From Morella rubra (taxonomy: Eukaryota; Streptophyta; Magnoliopsida; Fagales; Myricaceae): a stretch of DNA of 64,000 nucleotides. Each line of letters begins with the position of its first letter. Within the stretch, counting starts at the first letter, position 1. Below are positions 47,708-61,571 of this stretch, piece after piece. Under the pieces are notes generated by a model. That model was given only the letters and a program-made list of their open reading frames with translations, was not told where the DNA came from and made no database searches. The stretch covers positions 1,540,973 to 1,604,972 of the forward strand of contig CM025849.1 of assembly GCA_003952965.2 (NCBI GenBank). Reading direction: 5' to 3'. Both the position numbers and the translations under genes were made by a program.

Positions 47708-49899
47708 ATGCCTAAGAAGAAGAGCTGGTTCAGTATAGTGAAGAGGTTCTTTATCAGAGAAACAAAATCGAAACCAGAAAAGGTAACATGATTTGCCTTT
47801 TTGTTCAGTTTTGCTCTTTGATTCTGTTCCTCATTGGTTTTACCATTATCAGGAAAAGAGAAGAAAATGGATATTGGGAAGGCTTAAGAAGGAAAGACTA
47901 GCCTCACTCACTGCACCGTCATCGGTCAAAGAAAGAAGTGTGGGTGAGGCAGAGGAAGAACAGAGCAAGCATGCTCTTGCCGTGGCTCTTGCTACTACTG
48001 CTGCCGCTGAAGCGGCTGTTGCTGCTGCTCAAGCTGCTGCTGAGGTTGTCCGTTTCACTGGAGACTCTCAATCTGACCATCAATGTGAGAACGAAAGAGA
48101 AGATTCTTCGGTCATTAAGGTCCGAGCTGACACCTCTCATACCATCTATCTGTATGAGAAGGAAATCCATGAATTTGCTGCCACTAAAATCCAAACTGCC
48201 TTTCGGGGTTACCTTGTAAGTTTAAACGACTCTTTTTTCTATCTCTTATCTCATTTTAGATCATTTATTTTGCTCTAATTGATTCCTACTATAGTACTAG
48301 ATAAAATTATTTTTTCGTTTTTGTTCTCCAAGTAATAGAAATAAGATTTTTAAAGAGTCGGCTTGTGTTTGTACTGTAATTTGCCCTTTGTGGTTGGTTT
48401 GTATTGTCTCCCGGCCTTTGAGGTCGGTTTGTGTTTGTATCGTGCCCCGACCCTTGTGGTCGAGTTGTGGTATGATAATGTAATTCTTTGTTAGAAGAAT
48501 AGATACGTTAGGAACTTGGAATTGAGAACAATTTATGGCGGTATACTATTAACTCTTGTAGTAACAGGAAAGAAGATAAACGCGCAACTTTAGATCTTTG
48601 TTAATTCTCAATGACTACCCGGCTTAAACGAACTTACGCTGGAGACTTTTTACAGGCAAGGAAAGCTTTGCAGGCATTGAAGGGAATTGTGAGGCTTCAA
48701 GCTATTATTCGAGGCAGAGCTGTAAGACGGCAAGCTATAAGTACCCTAAAGTGCTTGCAGTCCATAGTGAATATCCAGTCACAGGTCTGCACAAGAGGAT
48801 TCGAACAGGCAGAAGGGACTTCTAATTTTGATGGCACTAGACACTTTCAGAATTTGAGAGACAAGATAATAAGGGTATAGGATGCTTCATTTAAGTTTAA
48901 TGTGAACAAGTTCTTATGTACAAAATCCATTTACCATGCATCTCTTTCAAGAACCTCATTTTTTCTGCATGCACCCTTAGGGCCTTCGCTAGTTTGTTTA
49001 GTTGACTTAAAGTGCTTAGTTTTTCCTTGAGATAATGAGACTGAAATAATTGGGGTGGACAAAAATCTTATGAATTCAGATGGACGCAAACAGTCAGGGA
49101 AGGTGGGATGACAGTATATTGTCAAAGAAAGAGGCAGATGCGCTGTCTTCAAGTAAGAAAGAGGCCATGATTAGGAGAGAACGGATGCAGGATTACTCAT
49201 TTAGCTATCGGGCAAGCTCCTTTACTTTTAAGATCTTATGGTTTTATATTTCTCCAATTTAGGTTCTTCTACTAAGTTTTCAACCTGAAAAATGTTTCAG
49301 AAATCAATGGAATCAGAACGAGACAAGGGAAATGGAAGATGGAGTGCTGGTTGGATCAATGGGTGGATACCCAAGTCGCTAAAAGTAGAGAACTTGAAGA
49401 TCTCGACACATATCCAAGACTAGGAGAGAGATATGGAAGAAGACAACTTAAGCTAAGAAATGTTCAAGAACAGACTAACTTTGGAGGAGTGGATTCTCCT
49501 CTATCTGTTCGCAGAAGATCCTTTCATCATAGAAGACAGTCTTCACTTGGAGGTCATAATTCATTGTCAAGCTCTCCTGTTGTTCCAGCTTACATGGCTG
49601 CTACCGAATCTGCAAAAGCTAAAGCAAGATCTTTGAGCTCACCAAAAATAAGGCCTAGGAGTTCCGATACATGCTCTGAGAGCTATTCACCATGTAAGAA
49701 TAAGCTGTCTTTCATATCCTCGATAAATACTGAAGTGCCAACTGGTGGTAGGATTGGCAAGGCTTGTGGTTACCAGCAAAGTTCTCCAAGCTTGAAAGGT
49801 CTTCCAGGTCCTATAAAATCTAGTAGAACATTGAGGGATCTCAGCTTTGACTCTGAGTGCTCACTGCAGATTTGGGATCGACATGGTGGCTTTAGATGA
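47708..49899 (+). CDS. IQD calmodulin-binding protein (one single-base frame break)
   Basis: Five exons: 47708-47782, 47853-48215, 48656-48874, 49080-49211 and 49301-49899, about 462 residues if in frame. IQD proteins are plant scaffolds that bind calmodulin and microtubules. The start MPKKKSWFSIVKRFF is the standard IQD N-terminus; then RRKWILGRLKKERLASL, an Ala-rich ATTAAAEAAVAAAQ helix, and the IQ67 core (FAATKIQTAFRGYL, ARKALQALKGIVRLQAIIRG, RRQAISTLKCLQSIVNIQSQ). The exon 2-3 junction falls inside the first IQ motif, as usual. In the last exon GNGRW and CWLDQWVDTQVAKS are in different frames: one base is missing near 49343 where the family has GRWRxWLxQWVDTQ. Exon length 599 confirms it. 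The donor after exon 4 is CGG|GCAAGC, a GC-AG intron. C-terminal motif: RTLRDLSFDSECS. Confidence 0.88.
48358..48470. repeat. Degenerate 30-36-bp tandem repeat in an IQD intron
   Basis: Three imperfect units, at about 48358-48393, 48394-48424 and 48425-48460, share the frame GGTTTGT...GTATYGT...CCCNTTGTGGTCG. The stretch is clearly richer in G and T than the rest of the intron. It resembles a short, worn minisatellite or a scrap of an inserted element. Confidence 0.55.
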
Positions 49900-52800
49900 T
49901 TTCGGAGGTTGTGTGGACAAGAAGAGAATTTGGTTAGTGTGCCAAGTTATTGTTGAGAACATAGCTTTGTAATTGGAACGCAGTTTGAATAGGTAAGCAA
50001 TGAAACTACTTCATCTTTCACCAAATGTGTAGCACTATATTAACATACAAATAATCTGTTTCCTGATGCAACCAAACCAAGCAGTGTTTCACAAACTGCC
50101 GTATAACTGGAGGTTTTATCAGTGGACGAGACAACATGATTCTGTTTCTAGATAGTTGTTTAGGACACTAGAGGGTCTATTTTCGACTATTCCACCATCC
50201 ACTCTGCACACAGTGGAGCTATTAACTTTGTTTCTTTTCAGTACCTAACTAAGGTGATAGTAGTTGTTTTCAGACCTCAGCAAGAGAATGCATCAAAAAG
50301 GACTCACACCATTAGTTTCTTCTGCACATTTTAGTTTGTGAGATAGAGACTGAAAGTAATTTTGCTCTATTCTGGTTATGAATGCTAACCCTTTGTCTTC
50401 CTTGACGCAATGTTGCTTCCAATGACTAAATTTGAAACTTATCATAGCCTATGCAGGTTGATTAAAATTCAAGAAAAAGTAAGGGTTGACTGAATGTCAC
50501 CTCAAGGACTGCTTGTGAGCAACCCACCCCTTCTTCCCCAGAACAGCTAGCATAGGTGTATTCATAGCATTGATAAAAGTATGACAAGCTCAGATTGGGT
50601 CCTTGACTAACCTTATGCTCTTGCAGCATGCCACATGAAGGGTAGCACATATCCTGCACCAAATCCTTGAACCCAAATCATCATGGTCCTTCTTCCATCT
50701 CCTATTTCACCAGATTGTCATGTCAAATACCCGAAGTTTATTTGGAAGCAAGACCATGTGTCAGAGTAACATGGCTATACCTGTTCTAAATACTCATCCA
50801 CTTTAACTTTTTTTTATATAATTTAACATTTTCATTCATGAATCCAGTTTGTGGGAATCAAATCTAAGCGTCTGCTAGGGGAATTTCTTGCCTATATATA
50901 TGTCTACTTTTGCTGGAAAGCATGGAACCATAATTATATTACCTTTTGACCAGCAAGACATCGCCTGGTGACTCCACTAAAAACTCTGACACAATTCTTA
51001 CAGGAAGCTGCTTCAAGTCCCCACTTAGGAGCCCGTGGATCACGAGATTAATAGAAATCCTTTCTATACAGAAAGGTCTAAGTCCTTCCCTTGCCGACCT
51101 TAAAATCAAAACTCATTTTTTTCTTACTTTTTTTTTTCTTTGGCACGATTATGCACATAATTCTATTAACGACGTCTAGGATAAACCTGATATTATTTTT
51201 TTCCACCCAAAAAAAAAAAAGGAAAAAGAAAAAACGAGGCATGCAAGCTCAACAGTTGGGCCCAAATCCATCAATTGTGCCCCATAAAAGTTTCCCCAAT
51301 CTCAAATCCACAACCAGAAAGGGTGGGCTATGTGAAATATCTTCACATGCAGAGAGTTCTATTGGCCGTACGTGCTTCAGTTCGATGCCCATGTGAATTT
51401 GTTAACACATGGGCTCACATGGAGGAAAAGGCAAGAGAGAAGCGAAACACTCTATCCGCTGGCCAATTACAATAATGTGGATTTATGTTCATCTTGTTGT
51501 GGGCAGCCTGATTCGCATCTTACATACCATATACGTTCTTCTCTCAGTATTTTTTCCTTCTTCTTCCACTCAGAACTCTAACCAAAAAGTTGAAAGAAAC
51601 TTGGAGGCTGGATATACTATACCAACATCATGAAGTCATGTACTCCGGAAAGCAATTCAAGCTTTATTAAGATAACGTGGCAATTCTGGGCCATCGCAGA
51701 ATATTAATTAAGGAATAATATAAGCCGTTGGGATCTGTATCCAACTTGAGGAGCTCTTGTTGAACTTCTGGGGACAAGGGGCTCGACAATGGGTCTCTCA
51801 ATGGCAGGCATACTTGATTTGGAGCAATTCGTTCAGATTAATGTTGTTTTGGGTAATCAGTGCTACGTAAGACCTTTAATGTTTGTCTTGGTTAAACATG
51901 GTTTTTGGCTTAGAACTGATTAGCAGGATCCAAAAAGCAAAAAAACGAAAGAAAAATGAAAATCTTAAGCCAATAGCTGTCTTGGATTTCTCTAGGTATG
52001 CGTTGGAGGATTGAACAGGAGTTCTCTCTGCGTACTCTTGCTAGTAGTCAAGTTTCGGAAGTTTTGACCCTTTCTCTAGTGGGGTGCCTATAATGCATCG
52101 TGGAAAATGAAGTTCCTCAAAAGCCGCAGTGCCGCCCATATTCAACATTTCCTGACTGCACCACTTTCTTACGCGAAAGCAAAAATGTCGACCACTACGA
52201 ATGTAACTTTCAACTTTCAAGTATACCCAACCCTCAGCATCTCCCAACATTGGTCGTTGGACTTAGACCTAACCAATCTACATGCAGCACATGGTATTCC
52301 TGAAGAATATTCGGCCAACAAACAGATCTAGAACATATGAACACCATAAAATTGACTTGAGAGAGAGAGAGATAGATTTTGATAGAGTCAAGGGATTTTA
52401 AGCGAGGTAGAATAACTTTAAGAAAGTCATTCAATAAGAATATACCATGGAAATTATTCTTTAAGGACACTCTGGAGACTAGAATTTGTTTGGAGTTTGG
52501 GACATTCTTTAAGTTGAGAAACGTGGGAATCACTCTCTTGTTATTATATCATTTAGAAAACGAGTCGTCCTCTTTTCTAATCGTATAGAAGATGACCTTT
52601 GAAGTTTGAATTATATTCAAAGTTTGAACTATATATCTAAGTGCCAAATGGGTCCCTTTTCTCATGAGTTGGGTCTGTGGTCCTGAAAGATCGACTTGGT
52701 TGGATTGTTTTATCCCTTCTTGCGTGTCCTGTGGTCGGTACCCAAGAACTGAGTCAATTGGATAGTAACTTCCGAGTTGCGTCATGCATGAGCTGCCTAG

Positions 52801-55800
52801 TCATGAATTCAGCAAATCTAAGCCTGTGTAAATTAGGGTTTAAGAAAAAAGTCACAAAAATCAAACAGGCATGCATAAATTTATTTGACTTTTCTGTAAT
52901 TTTCATTCCGGTAAACATTATTAGCACGCAGATAGCATTGTTGAAGTCATTGGTAGCAATCAGTACTGAACGATGCTCTGTAATAACGATGCAGCATTCT
53001 ACTGAGCTTGCTGTTGCATGCACAGTCTCTGCACCTTGCTTGCCAAGAGCAACAAGATCACATATGGGTATACTTGCATAGCCACTCATGCCATGCATCT
53101 TGTGGGTACCAAAAGCATCATCGACGAACGCTCTCTTGCATAGCAGTCGAGCTATAAATTAAGAAAGAATAGAGACTGCGTTTTGGTAATTTCTAAATTT
53201 AACAAGTGCTTGGTAGATAATTATGAGCCCATAACTCACCTACCCGATTGTAATAGCCACATATAGGAAAAGTGATGCCGTTTAAGTTAGAGAGTTAATG
53301 ATTGGAGAGAAAAGAGATTTCGTCTTGAAACAATTTATAAGTCTTCTTGATTTATGTACGTAAAGTGTTGATTGCATAACGTTTCCATTCTTCTAATGAG
53401 AGGGACTGAAAACGAAGGTGCGTTGTGGGATGAACAAGAGGAGGAGAGGAAATCTAGAAGGTTCAGAAAGATATTACACATCATGACCAGAATAATGCTC
53501 TCAAATACGAAGAAAAACAAGCCCTAAGCACATGGGAGGAAAAGGGATCACCTATGTTGACGTTAATGGTGATTGAACAGACGGTTCATTCTCTGTTCTT
53601 TCGTTATCAGGTGATCAAGATTCCCGCCTTTGGAGGGTGACCTTATCGCTGGTCACACATGAGTTTGCTTGTTCTTTTTCTGCTAAAATGAAAATTACCA
53701 AACCTAAAAGCCAATTTTCTGGTCCCATGCATGTCATTGAGAATCAACTCCAAAGAAAATGGTCAGACTCACGCTTAACATGTGCTTCTATGTGATTCGT
53801 ACACTTGTATAACATCACAAAGGGTCCCAATATTGATACCTCTTCAAAATAGAAATGTGTTTAAAGTTTATTAGCCCATTTAATTCGAACAAATTAAGTT
53901 CATCACCCTCCACATTAATGGTTACGTGTGTGCATGCTAGTCAAAGTAAGTAGATAATATATATACTAATATATAATCTAACTTTAAAGGAGAGAAATTC
54001 ATAGCCAAAAGAGAATACCAGCTTTGTGAGTTTATGGATGTCGTGAATATCATGTATCATGGCAATCATATATCAATAGCTGTTGCCATCTAGATCTAGA
54101 CTTGTCAAGAATTCTCGTTTTATTTGCATATCAATCACTTGGGAAAGGCATAATTTAAGCATGATAAAAAATACTTAAGTGCAGTTTCGTGGGAGAGAAA
54201 CCAAATTCTGAGAGGAGACTAATTTGCTTGATTGTGATGAAGTTAATATGAGCAAATTAAGGAGGGGTAACTTATCCAATCTAGCACTGATATAATGCAA
54301 GAACAAAAGTATTCTCCTTTACCTATCAAATTTTCTTCAAGTTTCCAAAGTTTTTTTTCCCCCTATCTTTTCCCAAAAGAGATTGGTATGTATAAACTTT
54401 TACCTCGAGTGATCATGAAAGGTGGATGATAGAAATGTAACGACAAAAAATGAGCAACTAGGACACTAACTTTTGGATTTTACCTCACGGATGGGAAAAC
54501 ACGAGGAGACATTGATTAGAGTGGAGTCAAAGTGGGGATAGGGAACATGATAATTAAGCACGATTATTTATAATCTCATAGGTTTTGAGTATCTTTAATT
54601 TGTGTCCTACCAACCCCTCTAACCACATTTCTTTAGTCTTAGTGGCATGATGATGAGGACGGGATGACTAACTCTAACCAAGCTTCTAGGGCCAAGTGGG
54701 CATGAGTTCACCCAATTGTCGCGTTACTATTCGCCAGTCCTCAAAAGACGAGCTAATCAAACCCTCCAGATGGTGCTGACATGGCGTCCAAGTGTCGGTT
54801 TTTCATGATGGTTAGTTTTATACGGAAAGAGCAATGGGGATCCCATCTAGCCGCCTATAATCCCTTAAAACGACACATGTTTGTTGATTAAATTCAACAA
54901 TAGGACTGCTTAAAGAGATTATGCATTCCACAAATGAAGCATCGGATGGACACAAGAGGCCCACGTTGGGGCTGCCATAATACGTGTGTTTGTGTGCTCC
55001 CACATAATTGATACTCTACTAATGTAGACTTTGATTTGTTTATTAGTGGTCGGTCTCCTACTTCTAGAGAGCGTGTGAGTGTAATACAAAAAGATTAGGT
55101 TTTTCACCACAAAAGAGAGGACAAGGTTACTAGAGTTCACACTTGAAGATCATGATATATATATTTACGTACCCCATAAAGGGGAGGAAGTGAGTGCAAT
55201 ATCTACATGAAAGTAAGACAATCTTAATTTCTTAATCTTGGAAAAAGATGACTAATTAGTCTGAGATGACTACAGGTCAGCATGCATATTCCACAATGTG
55301 GTTCTTAATTATGTTCTCCGACTTTATACCATAATTATGTCGTTTTAATCCAATGAATCCTTTTAAGAAGATTATGTGTGTCTTCTTTGCCTTTATAGAG
55401 GAGGCAATCATGCACCATTTGGAGTCAAAAGCCCAGCAATCTCCCACCCCAGTCCCTAAGGCTAAGAGGAAGCCGTCAAATACCACTAGGCCTTTGTATT
55501 CACATTGCTGATACTATTCATCACAAGAAACTACAACACATCAATGGTACCCCAAGGATCTATAGCTTCCCCTATTGAATCCCAGAATAGCTTAGTGAGT
55601 TAAATTACTGTGTCCAAAAGAAGACATAGTTTTCCCCCCCACCTAAATCTAGAGCATCCATATTCAGGACATAGAATATCTTCCTTGCATGATGGTCGCT
55701 CTAATGCCTGCATATGCCATTATTATCATCCATTTTTAGCAATTGTGAAAAAATGATCGCGACAAGATATTGTACTGCAAAGTTACAGAGCCAGGTGAGA

Positions 55801-57201
55801 CCATTTTGAGGACAACATGCAAAATCTATAGGGGACAGAGTTGGCTTTCAAGAGCGGGAGCATTATACGGGCGTTTGACGCCAACCATAGAAGGTGGCAG
55901 ATTAATGTACCCGTGAAAGGGGAAAGGGGAGAGATGCTTGCTCGGGGAGTTGCAGATTTCCCATTGGTATTCATTTCACAACTTGCAACAAAAAGTAGGA
56001 AAACCATAATTCCACTAGAGCAAGTAATTTTATTGTACACCAAAACATATAAATAAGAGAATCTGTGATAACTGCACTGGCGAAAATCTTTTTTCTAAAA
56101 GACGAGGAGGGCCGGAGAGGATGATCAACCTTGCACCAGCTGAGAAACTGGTCCGGAGGGAACTAGACGGAGGAGAGGTGTAGCGACTCCCTCATCAAAG
56201 CTAAGCATTGGGTGAGGATGAGCAGGCACTTTTAACTGTTAAGACCATGGAACGGGCTGAATGGTGATTGCAAGAGTGACTTAATTGCATTTAGAAACAT
56301 ATAAACAAGAGAATCCTTCGTGCTTATCAGATTGATGGGAGTTAAGGGCATGAACGATAGCAGCAGACAGGCAAAAGAGAAGTCTTTCAATGCTTCCTCC
56401 GTGCTGTCATCCCATGATCACTCTTCTCCTAGCCAATCACTGTGGCCCCAAAGGGTCCAACACAACCAATCATCGTTCTCACCCTCACACAAAGCACTCA
56501 CCGTCCATTTCAATTTCACGTGTCTTATGGACCCTTCCATGCCCCACTGGTCCATCTCTCTCTCTCCCTCTGAAATGAATCAAGGCAGGCCCGCTAGTCT
56601 CCTCATCCGATCTGAAAGTGGATACGCTATGTTAAGAATCCGACAGCAATGGAGTCAGGAAGAACACAATCATCATTCATTTGAGTAAGACATGGGTATG
56701 GGCGCACCTGTCATTAGAGGCGGAAATAAACGCCTTCTGGCAAGGGAACTATTTTTTCTAAATAAGGGAAAGTATCCTTAACTTGGTTAATGAAAAAGAA
56801 AAAACTTGAGACATCTTTGTCTTTGATGGAAAAGGTGGGATTGTGGTTGCAACTGTTAGAAAAAGTGCAAAGATCTCTAGAATCTTTCTTTCTTGTGACT
56901 TTTCTCTCCAACTTGGCATTTGTGTGATGGCTTCTCTTATAAAACAAAGGAGACTAAATGGAGAACTAAAAGAAAATCGCAAAACTCTTCCACCCAAGTT
57001 GGCAGTCCACATACGGATTCTCCAACTGAAGATAGGTTGACCTGGACAACCAAACCATCCCCTTTAAATTCTCTGCTCATCCCTTCCTATCCTTCGCTCA
57101 ACACCTCTCCTTTTGCTTTTGTTCACAAACATACGGAAAATAAAGGATTAACTCCTTTCAACTTTGCTTCCTCATCTTTCCTTGCCAAAAACAAAAAGAC
57201 A
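49900..57201. other. Large gene-poor region (7.3 kb)
   Basis: After the IQD 3' UTR nothing can be assigned with confidence until the CKX gene. The sequence is AT-rich with poly-A/T runs. Open stretches near 51091-51633, 52100-52331, 55783-56056 and 56320-56688 show no recognisable domain. The best open segment is on the minus strand at 52754-53098 and is listed separately. No tRNA, rRNA or complete transposon was seen. Confidence 0.45.
52754..53098 (-). other. Unrecognised coding-like ORF or gene fragment
   Basis: On the minus strand a frame open for 114 codons starts MHGMSGYASIPICDLVALGK and contains ETVHATASSVECCIVITEHR and SVLIATNDFNNAICVLIMF. The same frame stays open upstream of the first Met (to about 53155, KRAFVDDAFGTHK), and its composition is protein-like. 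After the GMKIT stretch the residues become random-looking, as if an exon ended near 52900. I do not recognise the family. It could be an exon of a gene otherwise missed or a relic. Chance is also possible at this length. Confidence 0.25.
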
Positions 57202-59401
<2,200 letters not shown>

Positions 59402-61228
59402 CACTGGCCTCAAAATCGACATATATTTCTTTAAAGAGGAAGCCCTTCCAGAAAGTGGGGAAAATAGCCACGTAAGCAGCAAATTGGTATATATTATATT
59501 CATGTGCCTTTCCATGTATGACAAGTGTAACATGGAGGCTGCAGGGGCCAGTAGAAAATATCCTCCACAAAAGCTATTTTGATATGAATTATTAGTTGCC
59601 ATTGTGAAAGGAACTGGACCTCACCAACAACTATTAAGGGATGTAGATGTATAGGTCGAATGTGCAAATACCAATTATATCCTCCAATAAACATACCCCC
59701 AAGGACAAGATCCAACATTGTTTTCCCGCATTGAGATATAACATACTCAAAGCAAATGAAGAGCTAGCTGATGCTACACCAGCATATATTCAAATTCATC
59801 ACAAACAAAACAAAGATCGGATTATGTTTAAAATGGACACATCCAAAACACACAAAAGAAATTACTAACCTGTTCCAACTGGCAAAATTTAACCCATGGC
59901 TTATGTAACCATGCATATCCAAATATGTAATGATGCTGTCATAATTCTACTAAACAACACATGCAAATTAGTATTTTTCACTTGGCCTTTTAGATAACCT
60001 ACAGAATCAAACTTCAAATATTGTGGAGAAAGATCACTAGCAACTGGAAAAGTGACAATGCAGATTTTAAGCTAACAGATGCCTCCAACATGAAGTTCTC
60101 CTTAAGTTATCCCACACAAGAATGAAATAGCATCAAATATTTTTGCTTTAAGCTACCCACCGATCGTCTCTAGCATTTTAAGACATTAACCAACGGACAC
60201 AGATTGTGTATTTGGGTTTATTCCTATAGGTGCTTGATATGATTTCAGCTATCAAAGTGGAAACCTGTCAAACAGACATTTTATTTGTTATAGGGACCCT
60301 GGTAATTCTGCATGCTTTTCATTTTTATCAGGTGCAAGTAAAGGACTCATTCAATTGGAAGCAGGAATCTTAACATAAGCATTTAGAGAAAGTAAATAGA
60401 TTATCTATGCACTTTGATGATAGTAATGGAAATACAGGAAAAAATTTGATGATAGTAATGGAAATACAGGACAAACTCGACAACAGAAAACAATACTGCG
60501 AATGTTGACATTTGGATTAATCAAGTGGAACAACAAAATTTTTATAACCAGTGAAATTCATATAGCTAAAAAGGAACAGAAGCAACTTCATTTTCTTTTC
60601 TCCTTCTTTATTTTGCTATTTATTTTCATCCATCCCTTTCATTTGTTTGCAGAACTTGCAAGTAACATAACTTAACAATGATCTCATACTAAAACCAATT
60701 CATTTAATCTTGAGTCTTATGAGAATTGGTAGCTGTCTTTTGCAGATCAACAAAGAAAAAGTGAACTCAGAAAAGTTTCAATATCTCAATGCTGGAGGGA
60801 TTCTAGCATCTATGTGTCAGAACTGTCGGGCAAAAGTGTTAATTGTTCACACAGCGCACCAGATGTTAAGTCACTGTACAGTATCTTTAATTATAAAGTT
60901 ATATAAGACGTGGCCACCTTTGGAATTCCAGATGCACTGGTTTGGGATGCTTGCCTCTGCTTTTGAAACCACTCAAATGACCAGTGACACTTGGTAAAGT
61001 ATACTTACTACGTCATAAAGTAAGGGGCACCAGTTCACCCCTGAACAATGAGAACCTTTTCTTCTAGTATTAACACGAGAAGGGGCTGACCTTGTAGAAG
61101 TGGGTACCAGAGAAGTCACAGAGAGGAGGACAGGGGCAAAATGACACTAGCTAAATAAAAGACGCACTTAAGTAGGTGGGAACACAATGCAATTGCTCAA
61201 TCAAATAAACCTTTATGTCACTGATAAT
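59402..61228. other. CKX 3' flank and unassigned sequence
   Basis: No gene is evident. The open stretch at 60710-60997 (+) has no family resemblance. A 27-bp motif is repeated with period 32 at 60413-60471. Confidence 0.45.
60413..60471. repeat. Two-copy 27-bp direct repeat
   Basis: TTTGATGATAGTAATGG... (27 bp) occurs at 60413-60439 and 60445-60471, exact in both, with a five-base A spacer. Confidence 0.9.
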
Positions 61229-61571
61229 GGTGTCTTCTGAAATACATAATACCTCAGAAATTAAACTAGGAGTAGGAAGTTCTTACCCCATGGGAAGTAC
61301 TCATCCATCAACAACATTGAATTTGCAACATTTCTGTAAATAAATACCAAAATCTAAAGCTAAAATTAACAAGGACTGCACGTACCATAAGAAGTATATG
61401 GTGTCTTCTGATATACATAATACCTCAGAAATTAAACTAGAAGAAGGAAGTTCTTACCCCATGGGAAGTACTCATCCATCAACAACATTGAATTTGCAAC
61501 ATTTCTGGAAATAAACACAAAAAATCTAAAGCTAAAATTAACAAGGACTGCACATTCCATAAGAAGTATAT
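61229..61571 (-). repeat. 171-bp tandem duplication carrying a putative 47-nt exon twice
   Basis: Two units (61229-61399 and 61400-61571) are nearly identical, with a handful of substitutions and small indels. On the minus strand each holds the same 47-base block (61287-61333 and 61458-61504), preceded by TTTACAG or TTTCCAG and followed by GTAAGAAC, so both copies look like complete exons with consensus splice sites. In one frame the block reads NVANSMLLMDEYFPWG. The 47 bases are identical in the two copies, although the flanking intron-like bases differ. Confidence 0.7.
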
